This document shows, piece after piece, positions 46,432 through 57,724 of a stretch of 64,000 nt of DNA; the stretch's first letter is position 1; each line of letters begins with the position of its first letter. A program made the position numbers and the translations under genes. The DNA comes from Gigaspora margarita. Lineage: Eukaryota > Glomeromycota > Glomeromycetes > Diversisporales > Gigasporaceae. The stretch lies in the NCBI GenBank assembly GCA_009809945.1, contig WTPW01002577.1, positions 1 to 64,000 of the forward strand. Direction: 5' to 3'. The notes beneath the pieces were generated by a model, which saw only the letters and a list, made by a program, of their open reading frames with translations, did not search any database and had not been told where the DNA came from.

Positions 46432-48642
46432 ATGACTAAAGATAAACAAAGTCAAAATAATAATTCAACGGATACTGATACCGAAACAGAGTCCAGAAAT
46501 TCTAGTAATTCAAAATTAGGACGTCCACAAACTGGTGTTTGGAAATTTTTTACAAGAGGTCAATCTAAAGGTGATGGTCATTGGGAAGGAACTTGTGATT
46601 ATTGTGGAACATTTTATCCACGTGCCAAGCCACAAAATTTGCGAGCACATCTTGCTAACTTNTGTAAAAAGGTTCCTGAAGAATGGNNANGCCATTTNAA
46701 TTATATTATAGTTAATAATTTAGAAGATATTCCTACTGATGAACCTTTTTCAAGTGCTAGCTCATCTTTAGTTAAACAAAAAAAAATTGCCAAACAACCA
46801 GAGTTAACTAATTGGTATGATTCTACCAAAATTGAAGCGTCTAAGCAATTATTAATTGATGAAGCTATTACATTAGCTTTTATTATGTGTGGTATTCCTT
46901 TTTGCATTATCAATAATCCTTTTTTCATAAATGCTTTAAACCTTTTAAATCCTAGTTATAGTATTCCATCACGTGAAATTCTTTCAGGACATTTATTAGA
47001 TATAGAAGTAGCAAAAGTTATTAGTAAAGTTGATAAAATTTTAGAGCATACAAATAATCTTTCTATTGGTCTTGATGGTTGGACTGCTCCTAATGGATTA
47101 TTGATTTGGAACTTTGTTATTATGACATCATCAAGAGAAGAGTACCTCTATGAACTTGGAAACTATTCTGACCAATCTCATACAGCAGAATTTTTGGCTA
47201 ACCAAATCGAATTAATTATAAATCAAATTGGTAAAGATAAAATTTCAGCAATAATTAGTGATAATGGAGCCAATGTAGCATCTGCACGACATATAATTTG
47301 CTCAAAATATAAAAATATTTTAAACATCCGATGCATTGCACATTGTTTTAACTTAATTAGTAAAGATATTATTCGGCATACATTTGCAGAAAGAATGATT
47401 CATCGTGCTAATAAAATAGTAGGATTTTTTAAAAAATCTCATAAAGCTGCAGCTATATTAAATCAAAAAATTTTACTACATCAAATTAGTGGTGGCGGTC
47501 TTAAAGCATATGTAGAGACAAGATGGACAACTGTACATGAATGTGTTTTCTCAATTGTGCGACTTAAAATTTGTTTAGAAGAAATTTAAGAAAATCATTC
47601 TGAAATTATTAATCCTGCTATTTTAACAATACTCCGCGGTTGAGGTTTTTTTACTGATTTGCAATATCTTTCAAATGTTTTACTTCCAATAAAGGAAGCA
47701 ATCATAGCGGTTGAGGCAAATTGTTCTACACTTGCTGACTGCTATATTAATTTAATGAAAATTGCTGCAGCAATTCAAAATTTATCAGTTGATGTATATA
47801 AAGGATTCCGCAATTATTGTATTGAAAAATTTAATAGACGATTTGAAGAATTTAATGATCCAGTTTATCAACTTGCATATTTTCTTCACCCTGCATATAA
47901 GGGCATTGGATTAAAATTTGGTACATTTTCTTTAATTGCAAATTATGCTGGAAGGTTATGGCAACAAATGGGTAAAACGAGTAAAAGTTGTGAAACTTTA
48001 ATAACACAATTACGGATTTATAAAGAGCAAAAAAAATTTATAAATGGAATTCCAAATCCGTATACTGCCCCTTATACAATCGGTAATGATACAAAATTAA
48101 TGTGGTGGAATACATGTAAAGTTAATCCTAACCATTTACAATGTTTAGCTATCAAACCTTTTTCTATTACACCAAGTTCAGCTATTTGTGAACGAATGTT
48201 TTCAGCACTAGGATGGATTTATGGAAAGCATTGAACTCGATTAAATATAGATCGATTAGAAGGATTAGCAAAAGTTTATCGATTTAATTTGTCAAACCCT
48301 GTAGGGCAACTTCGTTATACTCAAGCTACAGAAATAACTCCTAAAATAATGATAAATATTGCAGAAACTGTTTTTAAAGAGTTTGAAGAAGAAGAAATTT
48401 CTGAAGATGATAATGATATTGAAATACTTAATCCTGCTAAAGATCTTTATTCAAATGAACAAGACTTAGATTTAAGCATTTTGACTTTTATTAATCTTGA
48501 ATCTTCAGTTTTTACATCTTCTAAAAATAATCATAAAATTGAAGATTTTGATAAAACTAAATCTGACGATAATATACAAGACGAGTATAGTGTTGATGAA
48601 ATTGTTGCTGCGCAATTAGAATTAGGATATGATTCACATTAA
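46432..48642 (+). pseudogene. hAT transposase with BED zinc finger, three nonsense codons
   Basis: One continuous frame of 736 codons from MTKDKQSQNNNSTDTDTETE to …VAAQLELGYDSH, broken only by TAA at 47587, TGA at 47641 and TGA at 48232. BED finger: GVWKFFTRG…CDYCGTFYPRAKPQNLRAHL. Catalytic signature: GLDGWT (D1), IISDNGANV (D2), IRCIAHCFNLI (C..H), ETRWTT, and C-terminal ITPSSAICERMFSALGWI (catalytic E and dimerisation core). N bases at 46662-46697 blur the last BED cysteine/histidine. No frameshift exists, so inactivation is recent, or the stops reflect allelic or sequencing differences. An acidic tail (EEEEISEDDNDIE) follows the hAT core. Confidence 0.92.
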
Positions 48643-48830
48643 ATATAGCATTAAAAAAAAATTGAAAAAGCTGTACTTTTTTATAAATTAAAACACTAAA
48701 ATATCAATTCGTAAATTAGTTAAAAAAGAAAAAAAAATCAAAAAAAGAAAATCAAAAAAAAAATTTAAAAAAAAAATCAAAAAAGTTTTTTTATTTTACT
48801 CTATATTCTAAATTATATATATATATATAT

Positions 48831-49082
48831 GGGGGGACCCACAGCAAAAAGTGGCTTCGGAAAAATCACATGATTTTGAAAAAATCATTGCTAAACTTAG
48901 AATGTGATTATCAATTATATAGTAGCATTAAAACGATAAACTAAATTTATATATTTTTTTATTAATATTATTGATAAATAAAAATTGGTTTTATAAAAAT
49001 AATGATTAGTTAGATAGTTATTATATAAAATCTTAAAATCTGATTGGTTGGCCCGAAGCCACCTTTTGCTGTGGGCTCCCCC
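48831..49082. mobile_element. 252-bp MITE downstream of the hAT transposase
   Basis: GGGGGGACCCACAGCAAAAA and reversed GGGGGAGCCCACAGCAAAAG, both followed by GTGGCTTCGG, flanked by ATAT. AT-rich interior with no frame. Confidence 0.82.
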
Positions 49083-49839
49083 ATATCTTATCCTTCGCTT
49101 TACTATTATATTTATATAAAATATTCATGTTATAAATATCGAAATTACAAAAGTTTTATTAAAAAATAACAATTTTTTATAGCCATGTATCGTACAAACA
49201 TATGCACTTATAAATGAGCCAAGTTTTTTAAAGGCCTTGCAAAAATTACTATTAGACTTTATTGTATAATACTATAATAGTTTTATCAGAAAGTCAATAT
49301 ATAATTTCATAGCTTCTATGCCATTAAACTCAAAATCTTACAGGCAGGGGGGTATATATATATAACCATTTTCCTTATGCCCTAACATGCACGCAGCATC
49401 AATTATCATGGGGCAGCACGCACGGGACTGTTCTTCTTTTCTTTTAGTTCTTTTCTTTTCATTCTTAAACCCCTTAAATTCCCTTATACCTGGTGTTTTA
49501 GTCAGTTATAAATGTTGCTATAAATTACAAACTTACCTATTATCTTCTCTATTATATCTAATAATTTAGCATCAATATGCAGATCTAATTGATGCATAAT
49601 ACTCTTGGTGTCCCTCTTTCCTTTGTTCTAGCCTTTTTTGTTTGTGTTCTTGCCTCCGTCTTTGATAATCCATTTTTTTTTGTGGGTTCAATTGTCAGCC
49701 TCCTCCTGGAATTGGCTTGTAATAGTCTATTTTTTAATTTCACAGGACCATCCGATTTGGTAAGTTAGGAGAGTTTTCAAAAAAACTAAATGGGTAGTCC
49801 AAGGTTAATAGTTTTAAAGCCCATTCATTAGTAAAAAAA
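49083..49839. other. non-coding part of the hAT transposon
   Basis: No gene seen. Contains GGGGGGTATATATATATAA (49348-49367) and a C/T-rich stretch around 49430-49490. Confidence 0.4.
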
Positions 49840-49854
49840 TAATGGCCGCACTAA

Positions 49855-50640
49855 AAAAATGGGGTCGCCCCTTACAATTTCAACAGCCAAATCCTCAATC
49901 ATTTAAGTTTTCCAATGTTTGGCTTGAAGGTTTTTTTTAAATCGCTATAACTTATCGATTCGCTGTCAGACAACCGTCTCACAAACAAAGTTTCCTTAAT
50001 TACATTTTAAATCTACCAATTCAATATGATTACCCTTAGAAAATATGGTTGAAACTCCCCTCACATTTGATTTACCAAGCTTATCGACAATTGAGCGAGA
50101 AGCCCACACTGTCAGCATTCGAACTACTGGCAATGAAAAAAAATTTTTTACTATCATTCTTGCATGTCTAGCTGATGGAACAAAACTACTACCAGTATGC
50201 TTATTTAAAAGAAAAACTATACCTCGAGAAAACTTTCCTCATAATGACATTGCTTGGGCAAACGAAAAAGGTTGGGTTAACGAAAATAAGATGCTGTGGT
50301 GGATTGAGACTGTTTGGTCTGGAAGAGCTCCTGATAATCCAAGTTCCTTTTTAATTCTTGATTTCTTTCGTGCACATTTAATAGATCCAGTTAAACTACG
50401 TATACATATTCAATTCCTGGTGGACTGACATCTAAATTACAGCCACTAGATGTTAGTATTAATAAAAGTTTTAAAGCAAAAGTTCGTGTACTTTATAATA
50501 GTTAGATAGCAGAGGCAATTCATGAATTAACTCCCTCAGGACGAATTAGAAGACCTCCATATTCATTACTTGTTTTGTGGGTGGGAGATGCCTGGGATTC
50601 ACTTGATACAAATTTGATTAAATGCTCATTTTATTAGATT
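49855..50640 (+). pseudogene. pogo/Tigger-type DDE transposase relic
   Basis: An upstream piece 'FKFSNVWLEGF' resembles the CENP-B/HTH part. The core 50045-50428 gives VETPLTFDLPS, HTVSIRTTGNEKKFFTIILACLADGTKLLP, FKRKT and SFLILDFFRAHL, and after a shift 'GLTSKLQPLDVSINKSFKAKVR'. These are the DDE_1 landmarks. The first catalytic Asp (normally in NMDETPL) reads V (NMVETPL); the second (LILD) and third (QPLD) are kept. Stops and a shift near 50426-50500 kill the frame. It sits inside the 6-kb hAT element and is foreign to it. Confidence 0.85.
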
Positions 50641-51242
50641 TTTTTTTATATCTATTTTGCTGTATTGTTGTTACACGTAAATAAATAATACCGGTATATG
50701 CACCATTAATTACTAGATATATAAAAGTTCTAACTGAATATAATGCGACTGCACCAAGCCACTACTTAGCTATTATGGCCATTACGACCATTACACCCAT
50801 TATGACCATTACACCCCTTACAACTGTTACACCTATTACGACAATTATGTCTATTACGACTATTACACCTTTTACGGCAAATCATTACAACTTTAAGGTA
50901 AAAGGTTGCAACTTTACAACTTGGCTAAACCTATTACGGCATGCAACCTTAGTGCTCATGTGCACATGTTTTCAAAAAGTTTCACATGTTTCTGGCTGGG
51001 AATGTGCACGTAATTCACATGATTTGGGGCTAAATAGTGCACCAAAATTGTTAGTAAAATACAGAAGTTGTGCACATAGAGCACACTGTGCGCATAATTC
51101 ATTGTGTAAATATTTAAATTTATCTATATAAATTTAATTTATCAAAGTCATATAGTGCACAAATTTTTAATTTTGTTCACATAAATTATGTGTACAATAT
51201 GCACAAGATTCACATACTTTTAGGATCAGATTTTATACACTG
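50641..51242. other. right end of the hAT element and GTGCAC-rich remainder
   Basis: 50770-50945 is the subterminal repeat array of the hAT element. 50960-51240 repeats GTGCACA(T/A) words. The 118-codon frame at 50775-51131 (MAITTITPIMTITPLTTV…) is a translation of the array, not a gene. Confidence 0.7.
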
Positions 51243-51359
51243 ATTTGTGTAATATTAAAATTTAATGTAAGTTACATTTTAGTTTATGTAAATTACAATG
51301 TAAGGTAAGTTATAAATTATGAACTGAGTGTAACAACATGCATAGTTTTATGATATTAA

Positions 51360-51610
51360 GATTTTTACAGGGCTGTCCCAAAATTTCCGGGTCGGATGCG
51401 TCGGATCTAGGTCGGTGTTTAGCCCTATTTGTTTGCAGGTTCTATAACAAAATTATCAGCTGCATTTTTTACTTATTGAATGGATATGATTTATTAGTAA
51501 AATTTTTTGTGATCTTGGGGCAAAATTGATCAATTCCGATCCAACCGACCATGATTCCGATGCACCCCGACGTATCCGACCCGGAATTTGGGGACTCCCC
51601 TGTATGAGTT
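51360..51610. mobile_element. MITE family M1, copy 2 (reversed)
   Basis: CAGGGCTGTCCC…GGGGACTCCCCTG; about 85% similar over its length to the reverse complement of 4538-4783 by eye. No target duplication is obvious. The conserved peptide RFLQGCPKISGSDASDLGRC is again readable, now on the plus strand. Confidence 0.82.
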
Positions 51611-51834
51611 TGCGCAAATACCCGATAAGGTACCATAGTTAAATCCGTATAATCCGGATAATGTGTGTAACTCACGTGCATAAAAATCAAAATGATTCAC
51701 AGTTGGTGGTCAAAAATTTGGGGTTGTTTTACAAATGTGCCGTAATGTTTCACAACGTATAAAAATGGTTATACATCGGAAGCAAAGACCGTTATCGTTA
51801 AACTAACGCTAATGCAAATTTATAATCTTTCAAA

Positions 51835-53394
51835 ATGATAAAATTACCAAACGAATGCTTTTTCGAAATCTTCAATTACTTTCGGACTGATTTTAAAAAC
51901 TTACATTCATTCCTTCTTGTAAATCGCCAATGGTGCAGAATTATTATACCGATACTATGGAGTGAACCAACCAACTATTTCGACGATAGAAGAATTATAA
52001 GAATATATCTTTTGGCATTAAATTCTAATGAACAAGCTCTGTTAATTCCCTTTAAAATTATTTTTCCAAATAGTCCAAAACCATTATTTGAGTATGCAAG
52101 TTATACTAAATCTGTTGGTTTTTATTTATCTGATGGTATCAAAAATTGGTTTAATGGTGAAGGATACAGATCTCATTATTCATTTTTTGGTTATGTAAGA
52201 AGTGATATCGAGCCCATAGAAGCTATTAAATCTTCTTTGGCTGCAATGTTTCTACGAATAAGCAAAAATCTTAAATGTTTAAGACTTGACAATATTACTA
52301 ATAAAACAATATTTGAAAGTCTTTATTTGAACAATACTATTATCAATTTAAGTCTTTATCACATCCATTTTGACTACAAAGAAATAAAACTATTAATGAA
52401 ATTTATTAGCAAGAGCATTACATTGACTTACTTAAATTTTTCTTATAGTAAACTTGGTTCTAAGGAAGGAATGTCACTAGCGGAAGCTCTTTGCATAAAC
52501 ACTGTACTGACTTTCCTAAATATTTCTGGAAATCAACTTAGTTCTGAGGGTGCAAAAGCATTAGCAAAGAGTCTTTGTAAAAATATTGCTTTAACTTCTT
52601 TAGATATTAGTAGAAATAATATTGGGTTTGAAGGAGGAAATGCAATAGCAGAAGTGTTTTGTAAAAATACTACGCTAACATCTTTAGATATTAATCATAA
52701 CAATATTGGTTTTGAAGGGGGAAAAGCATTTGCAAAAATGCTTTGTAAAAACACTACCCTAACTTCTTTAAATATTGGTGATAATAATATTGGTTTTGTA
52801 GGAAAAGCATTTTTAAAGGCTTTTTGCATAAATACTACTTTAACTTCTTTAGATATTAGTTATAATATGATTGGTTTTGAAGGAGGAAAAGCATTTGCAG
52901 AGGCCCTTCGCATAAATACTACTTTAATTTTTCTAAATATTTCTAACAATCAACTTGGGTTTATTGGTGGAAGAGCATTAGCAGAAGCACTTTGTAGAAA
53001 CACTTCTCTAATTTCTTTAAATATTGGCGATAATAATATTGGTTTTGAAGGAGGAAGAGCTTTTGCAGAGGCCCTTCGTAAAAACATTACCCTAACTTCT
53101 TTAAACATTTCTAGCAATGAACTTGGACCCGAAGGAGGTCGTGCATTAGCAGATATTCTTCATGCACATGCCACTTTAACTTCTTTAAATATTAGTAGAA
53201 ATAATATTGGTTTTGAAGGAGGAAAAGCTTTTGCGGATGCTCTTTATAAAAATACCACTTTAACTTCTTTAGATATTGGTATTAATAACATCGGTTTTAA
53301 GGGGAGAGAAGCATTTGTAGAGGCTCTTTGCATAAATTCTACTTTAACATCCATATATCCCCGTTATAATAAGCTTAGTAATTGTAAAAAATGA
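51835..53394 (+). CDS. F-box / leucine-rich-repeat protein
   Basis: Intronless, 519 residues. Residues 2-45 (KLPNECFFEIFNYFRTDFKNLHSFLLVNRQWCRIIIPILW) are an F-box, which would dock on Skp1 in an SCF ubiquitin ligase. Residues ~190-510 are about eleven 28-residue LRRs of the ribonuclease-inhibitor/NLRC type (consensus TLTSLDISRNNIGFEGGKAF), the presumed target-binding surface. The repeats are nearly identical at DNA level (84-bp period); the fifth is one codon short (GFVGKAF). The start is the first ATG, directly ahead of the F-box. Just past the stop, in another frame, 'TLSEAYYKNITL' is the residue of one more repeat, so the gene was longer and was cut by a frameshift in the A-rich stretch at 53384-53402. 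Likely cytosolic or nuclear; target unknown. Confidence 0.9.
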   Translation: MIKLPNECFFEIFNYFRTDFKNLHSFLLVNRQWCRIIIPILWSEPTNYFDDRRIIRIYLLALNSNEQALLIPFKIIFPNSPKPLFEYASYTKSVGFYLSDGIKNWFNGEGYRSHYSFFGYVRSDIEPIEAIKSSLAAMFLRISKNLKCLRLDNITNKTIFESLYLNNTIINLSLYHIHFDYKEIKLLMKFISKSITLTYLNFSYSKLGSKEGMSLAEALCINTVLTFLNISGNQLSSEGAKALAKSLCKNIALTSLDISRNNIGFEGGNAIAEVFCKNTTLTSLDINHNNIGFEGGKAFAKMLCKNTTLTSLNIGDNNIGFVGKAFLKAFCINTTLTSLDISYNMIGFEGGKAFAEALRINTTLIFLNISNNQLGFIGGRALAEALCRNTSLISLNIGDNNIGFEGGRAFAEALRKNITLTSLNISSNELGPEGGRALADILHAHATLTSLNISRNNIGFEGGKAFADALYKNTTLTSLDIGINNIGFKGREAFVEALCINSTLTSIYPRYNKLSNCKK

Positions 53395-53900
53395 AAAAAA
53401 CCTTATCAGAAGCTTATTATAAAAATATTACTTTATGATTGTTTATTACTTTATAAAAATCAATTTAATTGTATAGATATAAATGCAGTAAGTATCTTTA
53501 AATTCGTTGAAAACCAATTTAAGATTTCATCATCTTTGGTTTTGCAGATTATGGGAGATGCCCGTAAGTTTGAAGTGTAATGTTTGAGTATGGCCTACAC
53601 TTGATACACTGAAATAATCAATATATCAAGAATGTTGTTTATAGTTGTTAAATGAAACCTTTTCGCGTAATGACGAAACCCTAGTGCTCCCACTAAAAAA
53701 AAAAATAAAAATAAAAGTCATAATTTATTCAGAAACCAATATCCGAAATTACATGTAAGCCAGCAAAATAATCCAGTTCATTTTTTTTTGGGCAACGCTA
53801 GGGTGTTATAGAACGGTTGAAATAACCTTGTCAAAAAGCCATAGTACTCATGGAATAACACGAATAATGAATTAAAACATACCCTATAAAAAAAAAATTA
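53395..53900. other. 3' flank of the F-box/LRR gene
   Basis: Starts with the leftover LRR coding scrap (to about 53440), then AT-rich non-coding DNA. No other gene. Confidence 0.5.
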
Positions 53901-54190
53901 TTAAAAATCATATTCAGATTTGTTCAGATTATTGTTTTTAAAATTGGGCATTTTTCGTAACAAAAACCTACAATTTATAAAACTTTTAAATTCATGAATA
54001 ATTCTAAATTTCCTGAAAATTTCTGATTTCCTGTTATAATTTATACAGAAAAAAAAAGTATAACCAGGAAATCGGAAATGTTTAGGAAATTTAGAATTAT
54101 TCAAGAATTTAAAAGGTTTTATATAGGTTTTGTTACAAAAAATGCACATTTTTAATAAATCTGAACAAAATCTGAATATGATTTTTTAAT
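53895..54190. mobile_element. foldback element, ~295 bp
   Basis: TTAAAAATCATATTCAGATT… pairs with …AATCTGAATATGATTTTTTAA, continuing via GTAACAAAA.CCT and AATAATTCTAAATTTCC to a centre near 54047. Non-coding. Confidence 0.78.
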
Positions 54191-54956
54191 TTTCCTTTTT
54201 TAGGTACTGGCACGCAAAAACATAACTTTTTGTGGGTGTTAGTCGGGTTGTATAGATTTTCTTATGTGGATATCAATTCTAAGTATTAATTCCTAGATTC
54301 ACATTCGGAAGGTATATAGTCTCATAGGAGGAAGATGTTTTGGGTAGATCGATTGGATCACCTGATATCTTTCAATAACCTTTGCGCATGTATATAAATG
54401 CTAGTTCCCTTTCCAATATTAGAGTAGAAGATGTATGCCCTTTGAACTCTTCTTATAATAAAGAGATTTTTCATAAGTCGTACCGACTAATAAATTGCTT
54501 GTCTAAATGCCCATTAGTCATGAATATCTAATAACTACCAGAATCTTTATGAACTTTTTTATCTAAAAGTAGAAAAATTTAGTTCAATAGTAATTTAGCT
54601 TCATTACTATTAACAAAATTTATTCTATATTCTATTTGTGCATTTTTTATTAAAATATATATAAGTTAAGGTTCAATTGACCAAATATTTGTTGAATAGG
54701 TATTTAAAAGATTATTCATTTATTCAAAAGAAAAGTATCAATAAGCATATAGTGAACTATGATCTAAACAATATTGCATAATATAAAAAGATAAATAAAT
54801 ATTTGATAATATTAGCTCTGGACTATAATGTTTTTTTAATTAACTATGCTATTTTTATTAGCCTATTATGTGTTTTGTCTAGATTACTTTGCTTGACTAT
54901 TTAGCTTATTAATAAATTGCATGCACAGATAAAATTAAAAATAATTTTTTTATTTC
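54191..54956. other. AT-rich, nothing seen
   Basis: No gene, repeat of note or RNA recognised. Confidence 0.4.
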
Positions 54957-54958
54957 TA

Positions 54959-55907
54959 CAGTGGCCTACCATATTATTGTGGACACTTTTTAAAAATTTA
55001 TACAGAGCTAAATATTTAAGATAATAAGCTAAAAACTAAATTATAAATGCTTTAAATCTATATCTTTAAAATAAAAAAAAGTTTAAAAGTTTTTATGCTA
55101 CGGTTTTTAAAATAATTAAGCTTAAGTAAAATATTAGATTTTTATATTTTCCAGTTTTCATTGTTGTACAAAATTAATTAAAATAATAGCTGTATAGAAA
55201 AATTAATTTATTATTAAGCTAATTGGATTTCAAAAATAAGCAAAAATTATTCAGTATGACAAATTACATATAATCTCAAATTTTTATAAAATTTTAAAAA
55301 ATTTTAAGGTAGTTATTATTTCTAAATATAGTAATGCAATTATTAATACAAAATTATATCAATTACCAAATATAGGGGATGGCTAAAGCCTTGTACCTCG
55401 TAAGGGTTCGTTTTTGATGCATTTAAGGTTAGCAGGTTATATAGATATCAAGAATACAATTTATGCAGTATGTAAATCAATATATGAAGGTACAAGGCTT
55501 TAGATGACCCCCAAATATAGTAATTTTATTACTATATATAGTAATTAAATAAATATTTTTAAAAAATTATAAAATCTTTAAGATACATGCAATTTGTTAT
55601 GCTAAATAACTTTATTTAAAAAAAATTGCTAGTTTATTAATAAAAATTTTAAATTTATATATTACTATATTTAGTAATTCTAGTTACTATGAAAACTATA
55701 TTAAAATTTAGAAAATCAGTCAAATGTAAAAATTTAAAATTTTACTTAAACTTAATTATTTTAAAAACTGTTAAAATTTTTTAAACTTTTTTTATTTAAA
55801 AAGATATAGATTTAAAGAATTTATAATTGAATTTTTAGCTTAATATCTTAAATATTTAGCTCTGTATAAATGTTTAAAAAGTGTCTACAATAATATGATA
55901 GGCCACT
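54959..55907. mobile_element. mariner-like element without transposase, >60-bp TIRs
   Basis: CAGTGGCCTACCATATTATT and reversed CAGTGGCCTATCATATTATT, continuing over TACAGAGCTAAATATTTAAG; TA on both sides (54957-54958, 55908-55909). CAGTGG at the tip is usual for Tc1/mariner. The inner arms stay inverted-similar to about 55150/55700. A 137-bp element is nested at 55376-55512. Confidence 0.85.
55376..55512. mobile_element. 137-bp MITE with 8-bp duplication, nested
   Basis: GGGATGGCTAAAGCCTTGTA… and reversed GGGGGTCATCTAAAGCCTTG; AAATATAG on both sides (55368-55375, 55513-55520). An 8-bp duplication points to the hAT superfamily. Non-coding. Confidence 0.78.
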
Positions 55908-56229
55908 GTATATACTAGAAAAATTTTATATGCATAAAATAGCATAAACTTAATAGAATATTCTTCACTTATCTGTAGTAAATCATTTACATCCTTTTGA
56001 TCCACATATAACTTTTAATAGAATAATTTTATATTTGATAGTACTTTAATATATGCTATATATTATTTAATTATTGAAAGATTTTATTGTTAAGTTTATT
56101 ACTAATAAATATTGTTTTAATATCAACTTGCTGATATTAAAAATAGACAATGTATTGGACCAACTACTATAAATTTAACTAGAACAAAATATTTTAGCTA
56201 ATATAGTTCTGATCATTTTATTTTTATTT

Positions 56230-56925
56230 CTTTTATTTAGTTTTTTTATTTATTTTTTTTTTATATTTTCTGTCTGGGAACTACCCAGCAGTGGCATGTG
56301 CCCGCTTTTTTATTAGATCAGATTATATTTTATATATATTTATTACTTCATGTGATTCGCTTAAACTATGACTAAGCTACACCTCTCTTTCATCGATCAT
56401 TTCCCCAACTGAGTCCAGCAGGTCTGCCATAGCAGGATTTTTAAGAGGACTTATCTTATGCCTCCCCCACACACTTTTCTAGAGCATTCTATTTTTCTTC
56501 TGCCTTGAGTACTTTGTCCATTTTTGGTTCAGTGGTGCCTGGCCTGGGAACTCAAGTTTCCATGTTCATGTAGTCACAGTCCATATTTAGTATCCTATAT
56601 CTGGAATTCCACCAGAAGTATCCCTTGTGCAACTGGAATTTTTACCAGAATTTTGCTAGAAGTATTCTTCTTCTTTTTTTTTTTATATTGTTATTGTCTT
56701 TTTTTGACCAGATCTTCACTAGAGGTCCTATTTTCATATACCGTATCTTTCATAAAGCTTCCAAATGTGGTTATAAACTCGCATATAGTCCTAGCATTCT
56801 GGTTCAGCCTGTTCGTCTCATGACTTTATATAGAATTATTGTCCTCTAGTAGGGCTTGAACTGGTGACCTTGCGATTGGAAACCTGAAAGCCCAACCACT
56901 TACACTATCGACCCACAGGTCATTT
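56230..56925 (-). mobile_element. second tRNA-derived SINE
   Basis: On the minus strand 56925-56850 reads as a tRNA-like head: GGGTCGATAGTGTAAGTGG (A box) and CCAGTTCAAGCCC (B box) 40-odd bases apart. The body (56280-56840) is less AT-rich than the surroundings and ends in a long T-run on plus (A-tail) near 56220-56270. The head resembles that of the 17402-18036 SINE (both GGGTCGATAG…), the bodies do not. Overlapping frames of 74-99 codons are not genes. Target duplication uncertain. Confidence 0.65.
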
Positions 56926-57722
56926 TTTTATTTTTAATTATTTGTACAGAACAATTATTAATTTACTTTACTAAAATATTGTAAAACACTACTGAATTAT
57001 ACTATTTAAGGGAGTTAGTAAAAAGGAACAAATTTATTAGATAAATTTTTTTTTTTCTACTAACTCCCCATTTATTTATATTTTCAAAACTACTATAGTA
57101 CTTTCTTTTGGATTTATGGTCATATATTGCATATTTTGGCCAATAATAATATTTAACTTCATAACTTGCATGACTACAAATCTTTTTGTAGCAAAAATGA
57201 TAATTTTCTAATAATTTTAATACTAAATATATCTTATATTTAAATATTAAATAGTATTTTTATACCAGAAGAAAATTCAATCAACTTATTAATATTGGAA
57301 CAAAATAGTAATTTATTTAATATTTACTAGGTTCATTTGAACTCAGGATGATACACAATATTAAAATATTGTTTGGTTTAAATTATTTTTATATAGTAAA
57401 TTACACAAAGCTCTATAGATTATTCTAGTATTATGAATTGTATAACTGAATAGTTAAAACAAACAATATTAATAGCTAGACCAATATAGCTATTAAGAGC
57501 ATTGTTTATAAAAAATAGACTAAGTTATCTTGATCTATAGTGGATTTTTTCCAAATATTACTATTATAAATTCTGAAAATTTTATTTCAGACATTTCTAT
57601 TAATAGAATATTGAATAATATATTCTGAAAACCTATTTGCTGGTATATTATATAAAGTTGTTGCTTTATACTTCTAATTGGATAATTTTTAAAAGTTGTA
57701 ATAAAGCACTTAAGCTAATTTT
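56926..57722. other. AT-rich, nothing seen
   Basis: No gene or recognisable element. Confidence 0.4.
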
Positions 57723-57724
57723 TA

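Larger units (their letters stand above)
44928..50951 (+). mobile_element. 6.0-kb hAT transposon with transposase gene
   Basis: Ends TAAGGTTGCTGGCCGTAA and reversed TAAGGTTGCATGCCGTAA; exact 8-bp duplication GTGCTCAT (44920-44927, 50952-50959). Both ends carry about 170 bp of GCCGTAAT(A/G)G(G)TTGTAA(T/G)T units (at the right end as the complement, CATTACGACCATTACACC). The transposase lies at 46432-48642. A foldback (45255-45690), a 252-bp MITE and a pogo relic are nested inside. Confidence 0.92.
44894..51242. mobile_element. small hAT-like element split by the 6-kb hAT element
   Basis: Ends CGGTGTATAAAATC (44894) and reversed CAGTGTATAAAATC (51242), flanked by ATTTTGTG and ATTTGTGT, a near 8-bp duplication. 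Without the inner 44928-50951 element it would be about 320 bp. The left duplication arm reads straight through the site near 15640. The remaining right part is rich in GTGCAC/GTGCACA words. Confidence 0.7.

Noticed and set aside
44928-50951. RIP-like genome defence as the cause of the nonsense codons
   Set aside because: Only three changes are visible and no unmutated relative is in the window for comparison, so this stays a suggestion, not a feature.
50775-51131. Thr/Ile-repeat 'protein' of 118 codons
   Set aside because: It is a translation of the subterminal repeat array of the hAT element.
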